Positions 1 to 6,509 of a DNA stretch of 38,835 nucleotides are shown here, piece after piece. The stretch's first letter is position 1. Every line of letters starts with the position of its first letter. The notes under the pieces are model-generated. The model worked only from the letters and a program-made list of their open reading frames with translations, ran no database searches and had not been told where the DNA came from. Source of the stretch: Fulvivirga imtechensis AK7 (GTDB lineage: Bacteria > Bacteroidota > Bacteroidia > Cytophagales > Cyclobacteriaceae); the NCBI RefSeq assembly GCF_000331535.1, contig NZ_AMZN01000023.1:1-38835 (forward strand), read 5' to 3'. Position numbers and translations under genes: made by a program.

Positions 1-471
1 CAGCAAAACGGGTTTGGTTATGTAACAGCGTTAACTCAACTGATGCTCTTATTAAGTAGTGTCTCTAAGAAAACGTCAATGTCTGCGTTATGCTCGCCCC
101 AAAAATGTTCTTCCCGACAACTGTAACAACTGTACGGGACTCCGCTTTTTGGCACTTCACAAGCCTTGACCTTAACGTTTTCTTAAAGCCACTATTTAAT
201 CAAACGTTTCTTACCATTCGGCTGAGGCGAGTTTAGAACTATACTTCTTCTTCTTAACCCAAACCTGTTTAGTCACTATGGATACCCGAGTGACTGTTGG
301 AAGATATCCTAATCAAAAAGTGCAAGAGAATAGAAGAAAATCCTGAAAACTGATGTTTTAATTGAAGAACGGTTTCCCAGGCAGGCTTATTGGTGTTTGT
401 TTTGGTTTTTCGGCTGCAGTTTTGGAGAGGCTAAAGATTATTATTGTCTATGTGAGCCAACAATCTTCATT
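1..471. other. Intergenic region at the left window edge
   Basis: No convincing gene was seen. The region lies downstream of the minus-strand histidine kinase, whose stop codon is at 472-474. It contains the MITE-like element listed separately (51-200) and a short inverted repeat, AGTCAC at 271-276 against GTGACT at 290-295. Open frames that run from here into the kinase on the plus strand have no recognisable motif and look like chance. A gene lying to the left of the window could extend into the first 50 bases unseen. Confidence 0.5.
51..200. repeat. MITE-like element with imperfect terminal inverted repeats
   Basis: The left end (51-77, core TAGTGTCTCTAAGAAAACG) is matched by the reverse complement of the right end (174-200, core TAGTGGCTTTAAGAAAACG). 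I count about 23 of 27 positions identical. The roughly 96-base interior has no coding potential. The left half matches a second copy beginning at 6309 for about 62 bases. No clear target-site duplication was seen. Non-autonomous transposon (MITE) or REP-like element is the inference; no transposase in this window explains it. Confidence 0.55.
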
Positions 472-2157
472 TTATCTTCTGATTTTATTGGTTTTGTACT
501 CTTTATCTGGTGTTACAGGGGTCATGTTCGGTATCTCAATTTCGAACGTAGTGAATTTGCCCAGTTCGGAATTCACTTTAATTTTACCTTGCAGCTTGGA
601 TACGGTTTCCTTAGTGATGTACAGGCCTAGACCAGAGCCTTTGGAATGGTGTGATGCTCTGTAAAAAAGATCAAATATCCGTTCCAGGTGACGTTTTTCA
701 ATACCAATGCCATTATCTTTTGCTATAATGCTGGCCTTTTTTGCAGAAGTTTCAATTCTCAGAAATACCAATGAGAATTTCTTTTCCGTATCCTGATATT
801 TGATGGCATTTGACAGGAGGTTGTGCAATAGTACTCTGATGCGATTGCTATCGGAGTAGAAAGGAATGTCATCTTGTATCTCTATATTAATTGTTATGCG
901 TTCTGCGCCAGGCATATTCTGCAAGGTTTCTTCGGTTTCATTGAGGAGCTTATAAAAGTTGATCTGTTCGTTTTGAATATCTACCCGGCTGTTTTGTGAA
1001 TAATTCAAAATGTCTTTAATGAAATAATCAAGTCGGCTAATACAGCTTCGCATCATCTGCAGATATTGCTGATGCGAGGGTGACAGCTCCTCTAGTTCTG
1101 CAATATTGATCAGCCCGGATAGTGTAGTTAACGGGGCGCGCAGGTCATGCGATACACTATAAACAAACCGGTCGAGTTCGTGGTTGGTCTTTTGGAGTTC
1201 TTCAAACTGGACTTTCAATCTTTCCTCGGCCTGCTTTCTTTCGGTGATGTCTTCCAATGTACCCTCATAGTGCAAAATGCTCCCTTCATCATCCTTTACA
1301 GTATGTATGTTGGCGCGGACCCAGAGTGTTTTGTTACTTTTTTTCTTAACTTTTATTTCAACACTTTTAGCCGCCCCTTTGGTTTTCAACTGACTGGCGA
1401 AATACGACCTTTTTTGAGGATCAGCATACAACAATTGGCTGAAATCTGCTATGGTAGTGATCATTTCGTCAGAAGTCTTAAACCCAAACATTTTAACCAT
1501 AGATGGATTGGCCATCAGCAGGCGCCACATTGGAGTAGCCTGAAAAATACCTTCAAGCGAATTTTGAAATATCTGATGATACTTTTCCTCTGCATATTGT
1601 ATTGATTTTTCCGCCTTTATTCTCTCAAGTTGTTCTATCTTTTTGTTACTTTCCCTGAGCAGCAGAATATTATATTTGAGGTTGAGTAGATTTACAACTT
1701 GTTTTGCAAGCTTTCTGAGAGAGTCAAGTTGCTCATCATTCAGCTTCCCCGGCTTATTATCCAGTACAGATAATGTTCCTAATTTGTACCCATCGGTGGT
1801 AACCAGGGGCATTCCGGCATAAAAGCGGATATTTGGCTCTCCGCTGACCAGTGGGTTATCAGCAAACCTGTCATCCAGAAGAGCATCTTCCACCATGAAA
1901 ATATCATTATAATGGATTGCGTGGGCACAAAAGGAAATGTCTCTCGGGGTTTCTTTAAGGTTTAATCCTTTTCTCGCCTTAAACCATTGACGGTCTTCGT
2001 CCAACAACGTGATAAGCGCCATTGAGGTGTTGCATACCAGTGCTGCCAGATGAACAATATCATCAAAGTCCTGCTCGTTTTCCGTATCCAGTATATGGTA
2101 TCTACGAATGGCAGCCAACCTTTCCTTCTCATTTTCTGGTATCGGACTTATTTTCAT
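472..2157 (-). CDS. GAF-PAS sensor histidine kinase (cytoplasmic)
   Basis: Predicted soluble two-component sensor kinase of 561 aa that would autophosphorylate on histidine and pass the phosphate to a response regulator not present in this window. Domains in order: an N-terminal GAF domain (about residues 20-160, of the type opening with an 'R...ILDT' motif and carrying 'FCAHAI'), a PAS/PAC domain (about 190-310, ending 'LEDITERKQAEE'), a HisKA domain with the phospho-acceptor motif 'SVSHDLRAPL', and a HATPase_c domain with N box 'NLLSNAIKY', G1 'DNGIGI' and G2 'GSGLGLYI'. There is no transmembrane segment or signal peptide, so it should sense an intracellular cue, possibly redox or a small ligand. 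The ATG at 2157 follows a purine-rich 'aagggg' stretch. It stands alone with repeat-rich gaps on both sides. Kinase identity is firm; the signal is unknown. Confidence 0.93.
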   Translation of the reverse strand: MKISPIPENEKERLAAIRRYHILDTENEQDFDDIVHLAALVCNTSMALITLLDEDRQWFKARKGLNLKETPRDISFCAHAIHYNDIFMVEDALLDDRFADNPLVSGEPNIRFYAGMPLVTTDGYKLGTLSVLDNKPGKLNDEQLDSLRKLAKQVVNLLNLKYNILLLRESNKKIEQLERIKAEKSIQYAEEKYHQIFQNSLEGIFQATPMWRLLMANPSMVKMFGFKTSDEMITTIADFSQLLYADPQKRSYFASQLKTKGAAKSVEIKVKKKSNKTLWVRANIHTVKDDEGSILHYEGTLEDITERKQAEERLKVQFEELQKTNHELDRFVYSVSHDLRAPLTTLSGLINIAELEELSPSHQQYLQMMRSCISRLDYFIKDILNYSQNSRVDIQNEQINFYKLLNETEETLQNMPGAERITINIEIQDDIPFYSDSNRIRVLLHNLLSNAIKYQDTEKKFSLVFLRIETSAKKASIIAKDNGIGIEKRHLERIFDLFYRASHHSKGSGLGLYITKETVSKLQGKIKVNSELGKFTTFEIEIPNMTPVTPDKEYKTNKIRR

Positions 2158-2242
2158 CTGACCCCTTGTTGTTTAGCACCCTTGCTTTAAAATAACTAAA
2201 GTCGGGGACATTTGGTAGCATTTTCTGATAGTTTAAATTATT

Positions 2243-2260
2243 TAGTGTCTCTAAGAAAAC
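2243..2260 (+). repeat. Copy of the TAGTGTCTCTAAGAAAAC end repeat
   Basis: Identical over 18 bases to the left end of the element at 51-200 (positions 57-74). The similarity stops soon after. A degenerate inverted partner may sit at about 2713-2727 (I count 11 of 15 positions matching), which would give an element of roughly 485 bp, but this pairing is weak. Confidence 0.5.
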
Positions 2261-2271
2261 TCACAATTTAT

Positions 2272-2322
2272 CGTCATCCCGAGACTTAACATTTTTCACA
2301 AAATGCACAAAATGAGATGACG
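2272..2322. repeat. Small CGTCAT...ATGACG inverted repeat
   Basis: CGTCATCCC at 2272-2280 faces GAGATGACG at 2314-2322, an imperfect inverted repeat with AATT-rich flanks. It looks like a shortened relative of the element at 2431-2565. Confidence 0.4.
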
Positions 2323-2430
2323 AATTGTTCTGTTGCAAAACTGCAGCGAAAGAAATGGGATATCAACTTGTTACAAATCAAACATGTTGAATAATACGTC
2401 ATCGGTAGGTGTCAAACAACTAAACCATCA

Positions 2431-2565
2431 CGTCATCCTGGAATTTTCGTAGAGCAACGGAGAAAATATTCAGGATCCCCCTGAGCTGTTGGCAGAGGCT
2501 GAAGTTCAGTCACAGCCAGTAGCGAGGAGATCCCGGATCTTCACTACGTTTAATCCGGGATGACG
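2431..2565. repeat. REP-like palindromic element (CGTCATCC ends)
   Basis: The element opens with CGTCATCCTG at 2431 and closes with the inverse GGGATGACG ending at 2565. The right part forms a perfect 8-bp hairpin (TCCCGGAT 2531-2538 with ATCCGGGA 2553-2560). The left part forms an imperfect hairpin (TCCTGGAATTTTC from 2436 with the complementary run ending CAGGA at 2475). Ends reading 'GTCATCC...GGATGAC' are typical of dispersed intergenic repeats in several bacterial phyla. Membership in such a family is inferred; only one full copy is in this window. Confidence 0.6.
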
Positions 2566-2636
2566 GTAGGTGGTGAATTGAATAATTCATTGACTATCAG
2601 AACGTTATTAAAGCTTGTCATTGGTGGCGAAATGTG

Positions 2637-2676
2637 GCAATCTCCTCTTCTTTGGCGTGCATTAAGAGGAGATTGC
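2637..2676. repeat. Perfect 13-bp hairpin repeat (GCAATCTCCTCTT)
   Basis: GCAATCTCCTCTT at 2637-2649 is perfectly inverted at 2664-2676, with a 14-base loop. The surrounding 'GTGGCAATCTC' and 'GAGATTGCTTCG' wording resembles dispersed 'CAATCTC' repeats that I know from Bacteroidota intergenic regions. It is not followed by a T tract, so it is unlikely to be a simple terminator. Confidence 0.6.
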
Positions 2677-2775
2677 TTCGATTCCTCCCCGTGGCACGCT
2701 CCATAGCCGTCAAGCTAAGAGACATTTAGCCCCAGAGGGTGAATTAACTCAATACAAAATCAAACCTACCTGTCC

Positions 2776-3834
2776 CTATTGATTTGAATATTTTGCTTCA
2801 TGCTCCAGTAGCCATTTTTTGCGAGGTAGTCCACCTCCATAACCAGTCAACTGGCCATCAGAACCTATTACACGATGGCACGGTATAATGATAGAAAGCC
2901 TGTTGAAGCCATTGGCACGTGCCACTGCCCTGATAGCGTTAGGCTGATTGATAGCCATTGCCTGTTCCTTATAGCTTCTGGTGCCTCCATAAGGAATGTC
3001 CGTTAACTGGTGCCATACCTTTTGCTGAAATGTTGTGCCTGGTATTATCAGGGGTAGATCAAAATCTTTTCTGGATCCATTAAAATACTCCAACACTTGC
3101 TTTCTGGCTTCTTTTATATGATCGTTCTTTCCGGCAAGCATAACACCCTTTAATCGTTTGGCCAGGTCTTTAAATTCAAATTCGAGCATCCTGCGATCGG
3201 TAAACTCAAGCAGGCAGATACCTTCATCTGTAGCGCATATGAACATTGGCCCAAGAGGGGTTGAGAACCTGTCGATATAGATGACATTTTGGTTTTCTGC
3301 CTCTTCCGGTGCTACTCCAATAATATTCTTAAAGGCGTAACCAAAGCCGCTAAGCGATTCATACCCTGAATCGAAGGCACTTTCAGTTACCCTGGTGCCA
3401 TGCTTCAGGCCTTGGAAGGCACTATTGATCCTGATCATCCGTTGATAGGCCTGAAAGGTAATGCCGTGATGCTTTTTAAACCACCTTCGGATGTTCTCGG
3501 GACTGTGCCCAAATCTCCTGATATCACCGTCTGTTATTTTTCTGTCGGGTTGGTCTGAGACCATCTTAATCAGCTTCTTTATTTCCCCGGGCGGCTCATC
3601 CACATGCTCAGTTGGCCTACATACTTTGCATGGTCGAAAACCATGTTGAAGCGCTTCCTGAGAAGTGGTAAAAAACAACACATTTTCCAGCTTCGGTTTA
3701 CGTGCTCTGCATGTAGAGATGCAGAACACACCTGTTGTTTTTACACATACATAAAAGCTACCCAGATATTGGCTGTCTCTATCTATAAGCGCCTGGAAGA
3801 AACGCTGGATCTTCTTATTCTCTGCTACCAGCAT
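2776..3834 (-). CDS. ada: Ada-type bifunctional regulator / O6-methylguanine-DNA methyltransferase
   Basis: Predicted alkylation-repair protein of 352 aa that removes methyl groups from DNA phosphotriesters and from O6-methylguanine and can act as an AraC-type activator. The N-terminal zinc domain has all four cysteines at the same positions as E. coli Ada: C38, C42, C69 and C72 ('GVFCISTCRA', 'RPCKVCRP'). An AraC-like helix-turn-helix region follows (about 85-180, 'ENIRRWFKKHHGITFQAYQR'). The C-terminal methyltransferase domain ends with the acceptor motif 'IPCHRVIG' (Cys near residue 319) and 'GYGGGLPRKKWLL'. It is the second gene of a two-gene unit: its ATG at 3834 begins one base after the stop of the PEP-mutase-family gene, so translation is probably coupled. 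Self-activation by methylated C38 is known for the family and is an inference here. Confidence 0.95.
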   Translation of the reverse strand: MLVAENKKIQRFFQALIDRDSQYLGSFYVCVKTTGVFCISTCRARKPKLENVLFFTTSQEALQHGFRPCKVCRPTEHVDEPPGEIKKLIKMVSDQPDRKITDGDIRRFGHSPENIRRWFKKHHGITFQAYQRMIRINSAFQGLKHGTRVTESAFDSGYESLSGFGYAFKNIIGVAPEEAENQNVIYIDRFSTPLGPMFICATDEGICLLEFTDRRMLEFEFKDLAKRLKGVMLAGKNDHIKEARKQVLEYFNGSRKDFDLPLIIPGTTFQQKVWHQLTDIPYGGTRSYKEQAMAINQPNAIRAVARANGFNRLSIIIPCHRVIGSDGQLTGYGGGLPRKKWLLEHEAKYSNQ

Positions 3835-3835
3835 G

Positions 3836-4603
3836 TCAGAACAATGGTTTAAACGACTGATACACCTTTATTGCCTCAGCGGTCTCTTTTAGCTTATTCG
3901 CCATATGAGAATGTACAAAATTTCCCATGCTTATCCTTTTCACGCCAAGTTGTGCCAGTTCATTAAATGCGGGCAGATCAGGCATACACATTACATTCAC
4001 CGGTAAGCCGGTGTTGCTGACAATTTCTTTTATGTCGCCACTATTCACAATGCAGGGGACAAACACTCCATCCGCTCCGGCCTCTTCGTAGATGCGTACT
4101 CTTTTTTTTGTTTCAGCCAAAGCCTCAGGAACGGGTAGCAGGTAGGTATCTGTTCTTACATTTACAAATATGTCTGTTTGTTGCTCATGAAGGAGCTTCT
4201 TTATTGCTGCTATTTTTTGTCCGAAATCATCAGCAGGCAGTATTTTACGTCCATTTTCTATCACAGAGTCTTCAATGTTAATACCAAAGGCGCCTATGTC
4301 GTGAAGTTTTTTTATGTTGCTTACTATGCCTGATATATCTCTGTCGTATCCGCCTTCTATATCTACGGTAAATGGTATAGTCACCTTAGCGGCTATTTTC
4401 TTAACCATGAAGAGAAGCTCTTCAAATGGCATTTCTTCTCCGTCTTCATATCCGAGGGTGTGAGCAACGGCAGCGCTTGAAGTACCTAACGCACTAAATC
4501 CCAGATCTTCCATTGTTTTAGCGCTATTAACGTCCCAAACATTAGCCAGAAGAAGTGGGGTTGACTGAAGGTGCAGGTTTTTAAATGTTAAATAATTCCT
4601 CAT
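3836..4603 (-). CDS. Isocitrate lyase / PEP mutase family protein
   Basis: A 255-aa TIM-barrel protein of the isocitrate lyase/phosphoenolpyruvate mutase superfamily. Visible hallmarks are 'SALGTSSAAVAHTLG', the metal-binding region 'TVDIEGGY', 'GINIEDSV' and 'NVRTDTYLL'. Members act on C-C or C-P bonds of 2-oxo or phosphono acids (methylisocitrate lyase, carboxy-PEP mutase, oxaloacetate decarboxylase); the substrate cannot be read from these motifs. The isocitrate lyase signature KKCGH is absent, so this is not glyoxylate-cycle AceA. It starts with ATG at 4603 and ends TGA one base before the ada start, so it is the upstream partner in an operon with ada. A metabolic enzyme in front of an alkylation-response gene suggests a link to alkylating stress or simple cotranscription; nothing shows which. 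Confidence 0.85.
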   Translation of the reverse strand: MRNYLTFKNLHLQSTPLLLANVWDVNSAKTMEDLGFSALGTSSAAVAHTLGYEDGEEMPFEELLFMVKKIAAKVTIPFTVDIEGGYDRDISGIVSNIKKLHDIGAFGINIEDSVIENGRKILPADDFGQKIAAIKKLLHEQQTDIFVNVRTDTYLLPVPEALAETKKRVRIYEEAGADGVFVPCIVNSGDIKEIVSNTGLPVNVMCMPDLPAFNELAQLGVKRISMGNFVHSHMANKLKETAEAIKVYQSFKPLF

Positions 4604-4741
4604 TGTTTAGTTTTTTTAAGCAAATCTGCATGGTTGAGCTCTTGCGAACAACCGAAAAATTGACAAGTATTTTTTATTTATAATGAATGTGTGTGCGGCA
4701 GCCAGGTGTTCAGGCCTTGTGTGGACATCTGCTTTCATAGT

Positions 4742-4841
4742 CCTGAAATAGCCGTTGCGAATGTAAAGAAAATAACCTCGAGTGACAGCAGTATGTCAGT
4801 AGTCTTACGAGTCTCATAATAATTTTCAGGCTCGAGGTTAT
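4742..4841. other. Crossing inverted repeats, pseudoknot-like layout; possible terminator
   Basis: A perfect 11-bp inverted repeat pairs ATAACCTCGAG (4772-4782) with CTCGAGGTTAT (4831-4841). A second one pairs CCTGAAA (4742-4748) with TTTCAGG (4824-4830). The order is a-b-a'-b', the arrangement of an H-type pseudoknot. The loop contains another small inverted repeat, TGACA...TGTCA (4783-4798). The structure begins about 20 bases downstream of the M23 peptidase stop codon, and on the minus strand the 11-bp stem is followed by 'TTTTCTTT', so it may act as a terminator for that gene. Confidence 0.45.
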
Positions 4842-4861
4842 AGCTCTCCTTTTTTCTCAGA

Positions 4862-5383
4862 TCACCGGACAGCTTCACTTAAATATTCAATTGGGTTAAG
4901 GTAGAACATTTTCTTCCATCCTTGCCTGTCACCATCAATTCGCCATACATATGGTAAGGGTGTGACTATGGAATAATGCAGGTGAGGCGGCTTTCCGGTA
5001 GCATTGCCACTGGTACCCACGGTGCCGATCATGTCACGGCTGGTGAGCCATGAAAAAGTAGAAGTATTTATTTTTTCAAGATGAGCATAATAGTGCAATC
5101 GCCATTTCGGGCCCAGCACGAGAACGACATTTCCTCCAACCTTTACTGAGCCTGCATAAATCACCAAACCCGGTGTTGAAGAATGTACGGGAGTGCCACC
5201 AGAAGCGAAGATATCTACCCCCTTATGTGTCACAGACCTGCCCCAGGGATAATACCAAAATGATTGGCCATTGTAGTCTTTGCTTGTTGCCCCTTTTACA
5301 GGCATGATGCAGTGCTGCGGAAGCAGAAAGCCTGCGACAAGGATAAGTATGAAGAATAGGGTAATTTTTTGTCGTTTACTCAA
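4862..5383 (-). CDS. M23-family metallopeptidase (LytM-like), membrane-anchored or exported
   Basis: A 173-aa protein with one hydrophobic N-terminal segment (about residues 7-22, signal or anchor) followed directly by a peptidase M23 domain. The LytM-type zinc site is complete: H53 and D57 in 'HKGVD', H101 in 'HYYAH', and H134/H136 in 'HLHYS'. M23 enzymes cut peptide cross-links of peptidoglycan, so a periplasmic role in wall remodelling is likely. It is short compared with multidomain M23 proteins: no LysM or coiled coil is seen, so it is close to a bare catalytic domain. The start is TTG at 5383; no in-frame ATG lies between it and the upstream stop. It appears monocistronic, with a structured region just downstream (4772-4841). 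Confidence 0.88.
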   Translation of the reverse strand: MSKRQKITLFFILILVAGFLLPQHCIMPVKGATSKDYNGQSFWYYPWGRSVTHKGVDIFASGGTPVHSSTPGLVIYAGSVKVGGNVVLVLGPKWRLHYYAHLEKINTSTFSWLTSRDMIGTVGTSGNATGKPPHLHYSIVTPLPYVWRIDGDRQGWKKMFYLNPIEYLSEAVR

Positions 5384-5428
5384 TGATTTATTTTCGATGA
5401 TGGATATTACAATACCTACGGAAAAACA

Positions 5429-5590
5429 TTAGTCAGGGTTAATTGGAGTAAGCGAGGTTGTACATTCAACCCTTCTTTCTGCAATTTCCTTTTTCAATTC
5501 AATAAGCCGTATTCTCAAGTTATGTTCATCAAGGATCCAGGTGAAAAAATTGGGGACCTGAGAAGTCAAAAGTTGGGCTTGTTTTACACC
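5429..5590 (-). pseudogene. C-terminal remnant of an unrecognised gene
   Basis: Read on the minus strand, 53 codons ending in TAA (5429-5431) encode a protein-like string that includes 'QVPNFFTWILDEHN' and 'LRIRLIELKKEIAERR', an amphipathic, charged helix. There is no start codon in this frame; it is closed upstream by TGA at 5591-5593. Just upstream another minus-strand frame reads 'STEQVFQPVLGEV' before a stop, which would fit a frameshift in an older gene. The third frame is also open nearby, so the reading is not unique. I do not recognise the family. A chance open frame is the main alternative. Confidence 0.3.
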
Positions 5591-5728
5591 TCACCCAAAA
5601 CAGGCTGAAATACTTGCTCAGTAGAATTGCCCACTCCTCAACGGCTACTCTATGCGGAAATATAAGATGCTGAATGCACGTAGAGTCGATCCTTCTCCCC
5701 AAAGCCTTAAAGCCTTCGGGATAGGATG

Positions 5729-5785
5729 CCGTTTATTTTTAAGCGTTTTATATCGAACTCACGTTGAGTTACGGCTATGCCTTTC
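5729..5785 (+). repeat. Possible copy of a dispersed intergenic repeat
   Basis: The stretch with 'TTTTTAAGCGTTTTATAT' and a following 'GAGTTAC' resembles 'TTTTTAAGCATTTTATAT' and 'GAGTTAAC' at 33190-33232, with small gaps. This suggests that the two intergenic regions share a degenerate repeat. The match was made by eye and is weaker than the 26008/33119 pair. Confidence 0.35.
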
Positions 5786-5860
5786 ACAGTCTGATTGGTT
5801 TTCGTTCAGGAGGAATGTGAAAAATTTATGCATGGAGTAGTCCTTAGGAGAGAGGTTTGA

Positions 5861-6277
5861 TTAGAGGGGAGGCTGGTCTTCTATTGGCCCGGTTGGCTCG
5901 ATCAAATCCCATAAGTTGCCATATAGGTCTTCAAATACCGCCACCTTGCCATAGGGCTCGTTTGATGGTTCTCTCACGATTTCAATTTTTTGTTCAAGCA
6001 GATTTTGGTAATCCCTATCGAAATCGTCAGTGTGTAAGAAGAGGAACACGCGCCCTCCGGTTTGATTTCCAACCCGGCTTTTCTGCTCTTCACTGGCTGC
6101 TTTTGCCAGCAGCAGACCGCACCCTTGTGGGCCTTTCGGTTTTACCAGTACCCAACGCTTTGCTTCAGTTAACCTGGTGTCCTCTAATAAATCAAATTTA
6201 AGTTTTTGAGTATAAAAAGCGATGGCCTCATCATAGTCTTCTACTACTATCGAAATGTGTGCTAATCTTTGATTCAA
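5861..6277 (-). CDS. VOC-family (glyoxalase/bleomycin-resistance-like) protein
   Basis: A 138-aa vicinal-oxygen-chelate fold protein. The opening 'LAHISIVVEDYDEAIAFYTQKL' is the classic first beta-alpha module, and the end 'VAVFEDLYGNLWDLIEP' is the typical last strand with its acidic metal-ligand region. H7 near the start and the terminal glutamate could bind a metal as in glyoxalase I, but family members include lyases, dioxygenases and drug-binding proteins, and the substrate cannot be told. The length is normal for a single-domain VOC protein. The start is TTG at 6277, the only plausible start that keeps the conserved N-terminus. It is flanked upstream by a copy of the TAGTGTCTCTAAG repeat and has no operon partner. 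Confidence 0.85.
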   Translation of the reverse strand: MNQRLAHISIVVEDYDEAIAFYTQKLKFDLLEDTRLTEAKRWVLVKPKGPQGCGLLLAKAASEEQKSRVGNQTGGRVFLFLHTDDFDRDYQNLLEQKIEIVREPSNEPYGKVAVFEDLYGNLWDLIEPTGPIEDQPPL

Positions 6278-6308
6278 TTTAATGAGTTCTTTACTTGAAA
6301 TTTCTATT

Positions 6309-6370
6309 TAGTGTCTCTAAGAAACATCAATGTCTGCGTTATGCTTGTCGCAAAAATACTGATCCCGACA
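6309..6370 (+). repeat. Second copy of the left half of the 51-200 element
   Basis: From TAGTGTCTCTAAGAAA through 'TCAATGTCTGCGTTATGC' to 'CCCGACA' this matches positions 57-119 over about 62 bases with one gap; I estimate about 80-85% identity. Weaker similarity may continue to about 6400. The matching inverted right end is not visible, so this is a partial or decayed copy. Confidence 0.55.
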
Positions 6371-6485
6371 GTATTCCATACAGTATTCATCGGACTTTAA
6401 CTGAAAATTACAACCATTTCCAATCTATCCGGGGGTGCAGGAGGACAAAGAGGAGCTCAGCCGATTGAAGCCCGGAAAGTTTAGT

Positions 6486-6503
6486 TAGTGTTTGTAAGAA
6501 AAC
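6486..6503 (+). repeat. Degenerate copy of the TAGTGTCTCTAAG end repeat
   Basis: TAGTGTTTGTAAGAAAAC differs from the 57-74 repeat at two positions and has the same orientation as the 6309 copy. It lies just downstream of the PhnD-like gene's stop codon. Confidence 0.4.
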
Positions 6504-6509
6504 TTCAAG

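Larger units (their letters stand above)
2158..2775. other. Repeat-rich 618-bp intergenic region
   Basis: No gene was recognised. The gap holds several distinct small repeats one after another: a copy of the TAGTGTCTCTAAG motif (2243-2260), a small CGTCAT/ATGACG inverted repeat (2272-2322), a larger CGTCATCC-type hairpin element (2431-2565), a perfect 13-bp hairpin (2637-2676), and an inverted, degenerate TGTCTCT-type end near 2713-2727. It lies upstream of the histidine kinase and downstream of ada (both genes on the minus strand). Confidence 0.6.
5384..5860. other. Intergenic region with a decayed coding remnant
   Basis: A 477-bp gap between the VOC gene and the M23 gene (both on the minus strand). 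It holds a short open minus-strand stretch with protein-like composition (5429-5590, listed separately) and, at 5729-5785, a sequence resembling the repeat at 33184-33240. A 62-codon plus-strand open frame at 5652-5840 shows no recognisable motif and was not accepted as a gene. Confidence 0.45.

Noticed and set aside
362-664. 100-codon plus-strand open frame starting with TTG
   Set aside because: More than half lies antisense to the histidine kinase C-terminus, there is no ribosome site, and the hydrophobic stretches look like the usual shadow of a coding strand.
2431-2565. CGTCATCC element as an insertion sequence
   Set aside because: Only about 135 bp, no open frame, and structured as hairpins; REP-like intergenic repeat fits better.
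5652-5840. 62-codon plus-strand open frame in the gap before the VOC gene
   Set aside because: No recognisable motif, no ribosome site, and it overlaps a sequence that resembles an intergenic repeat.
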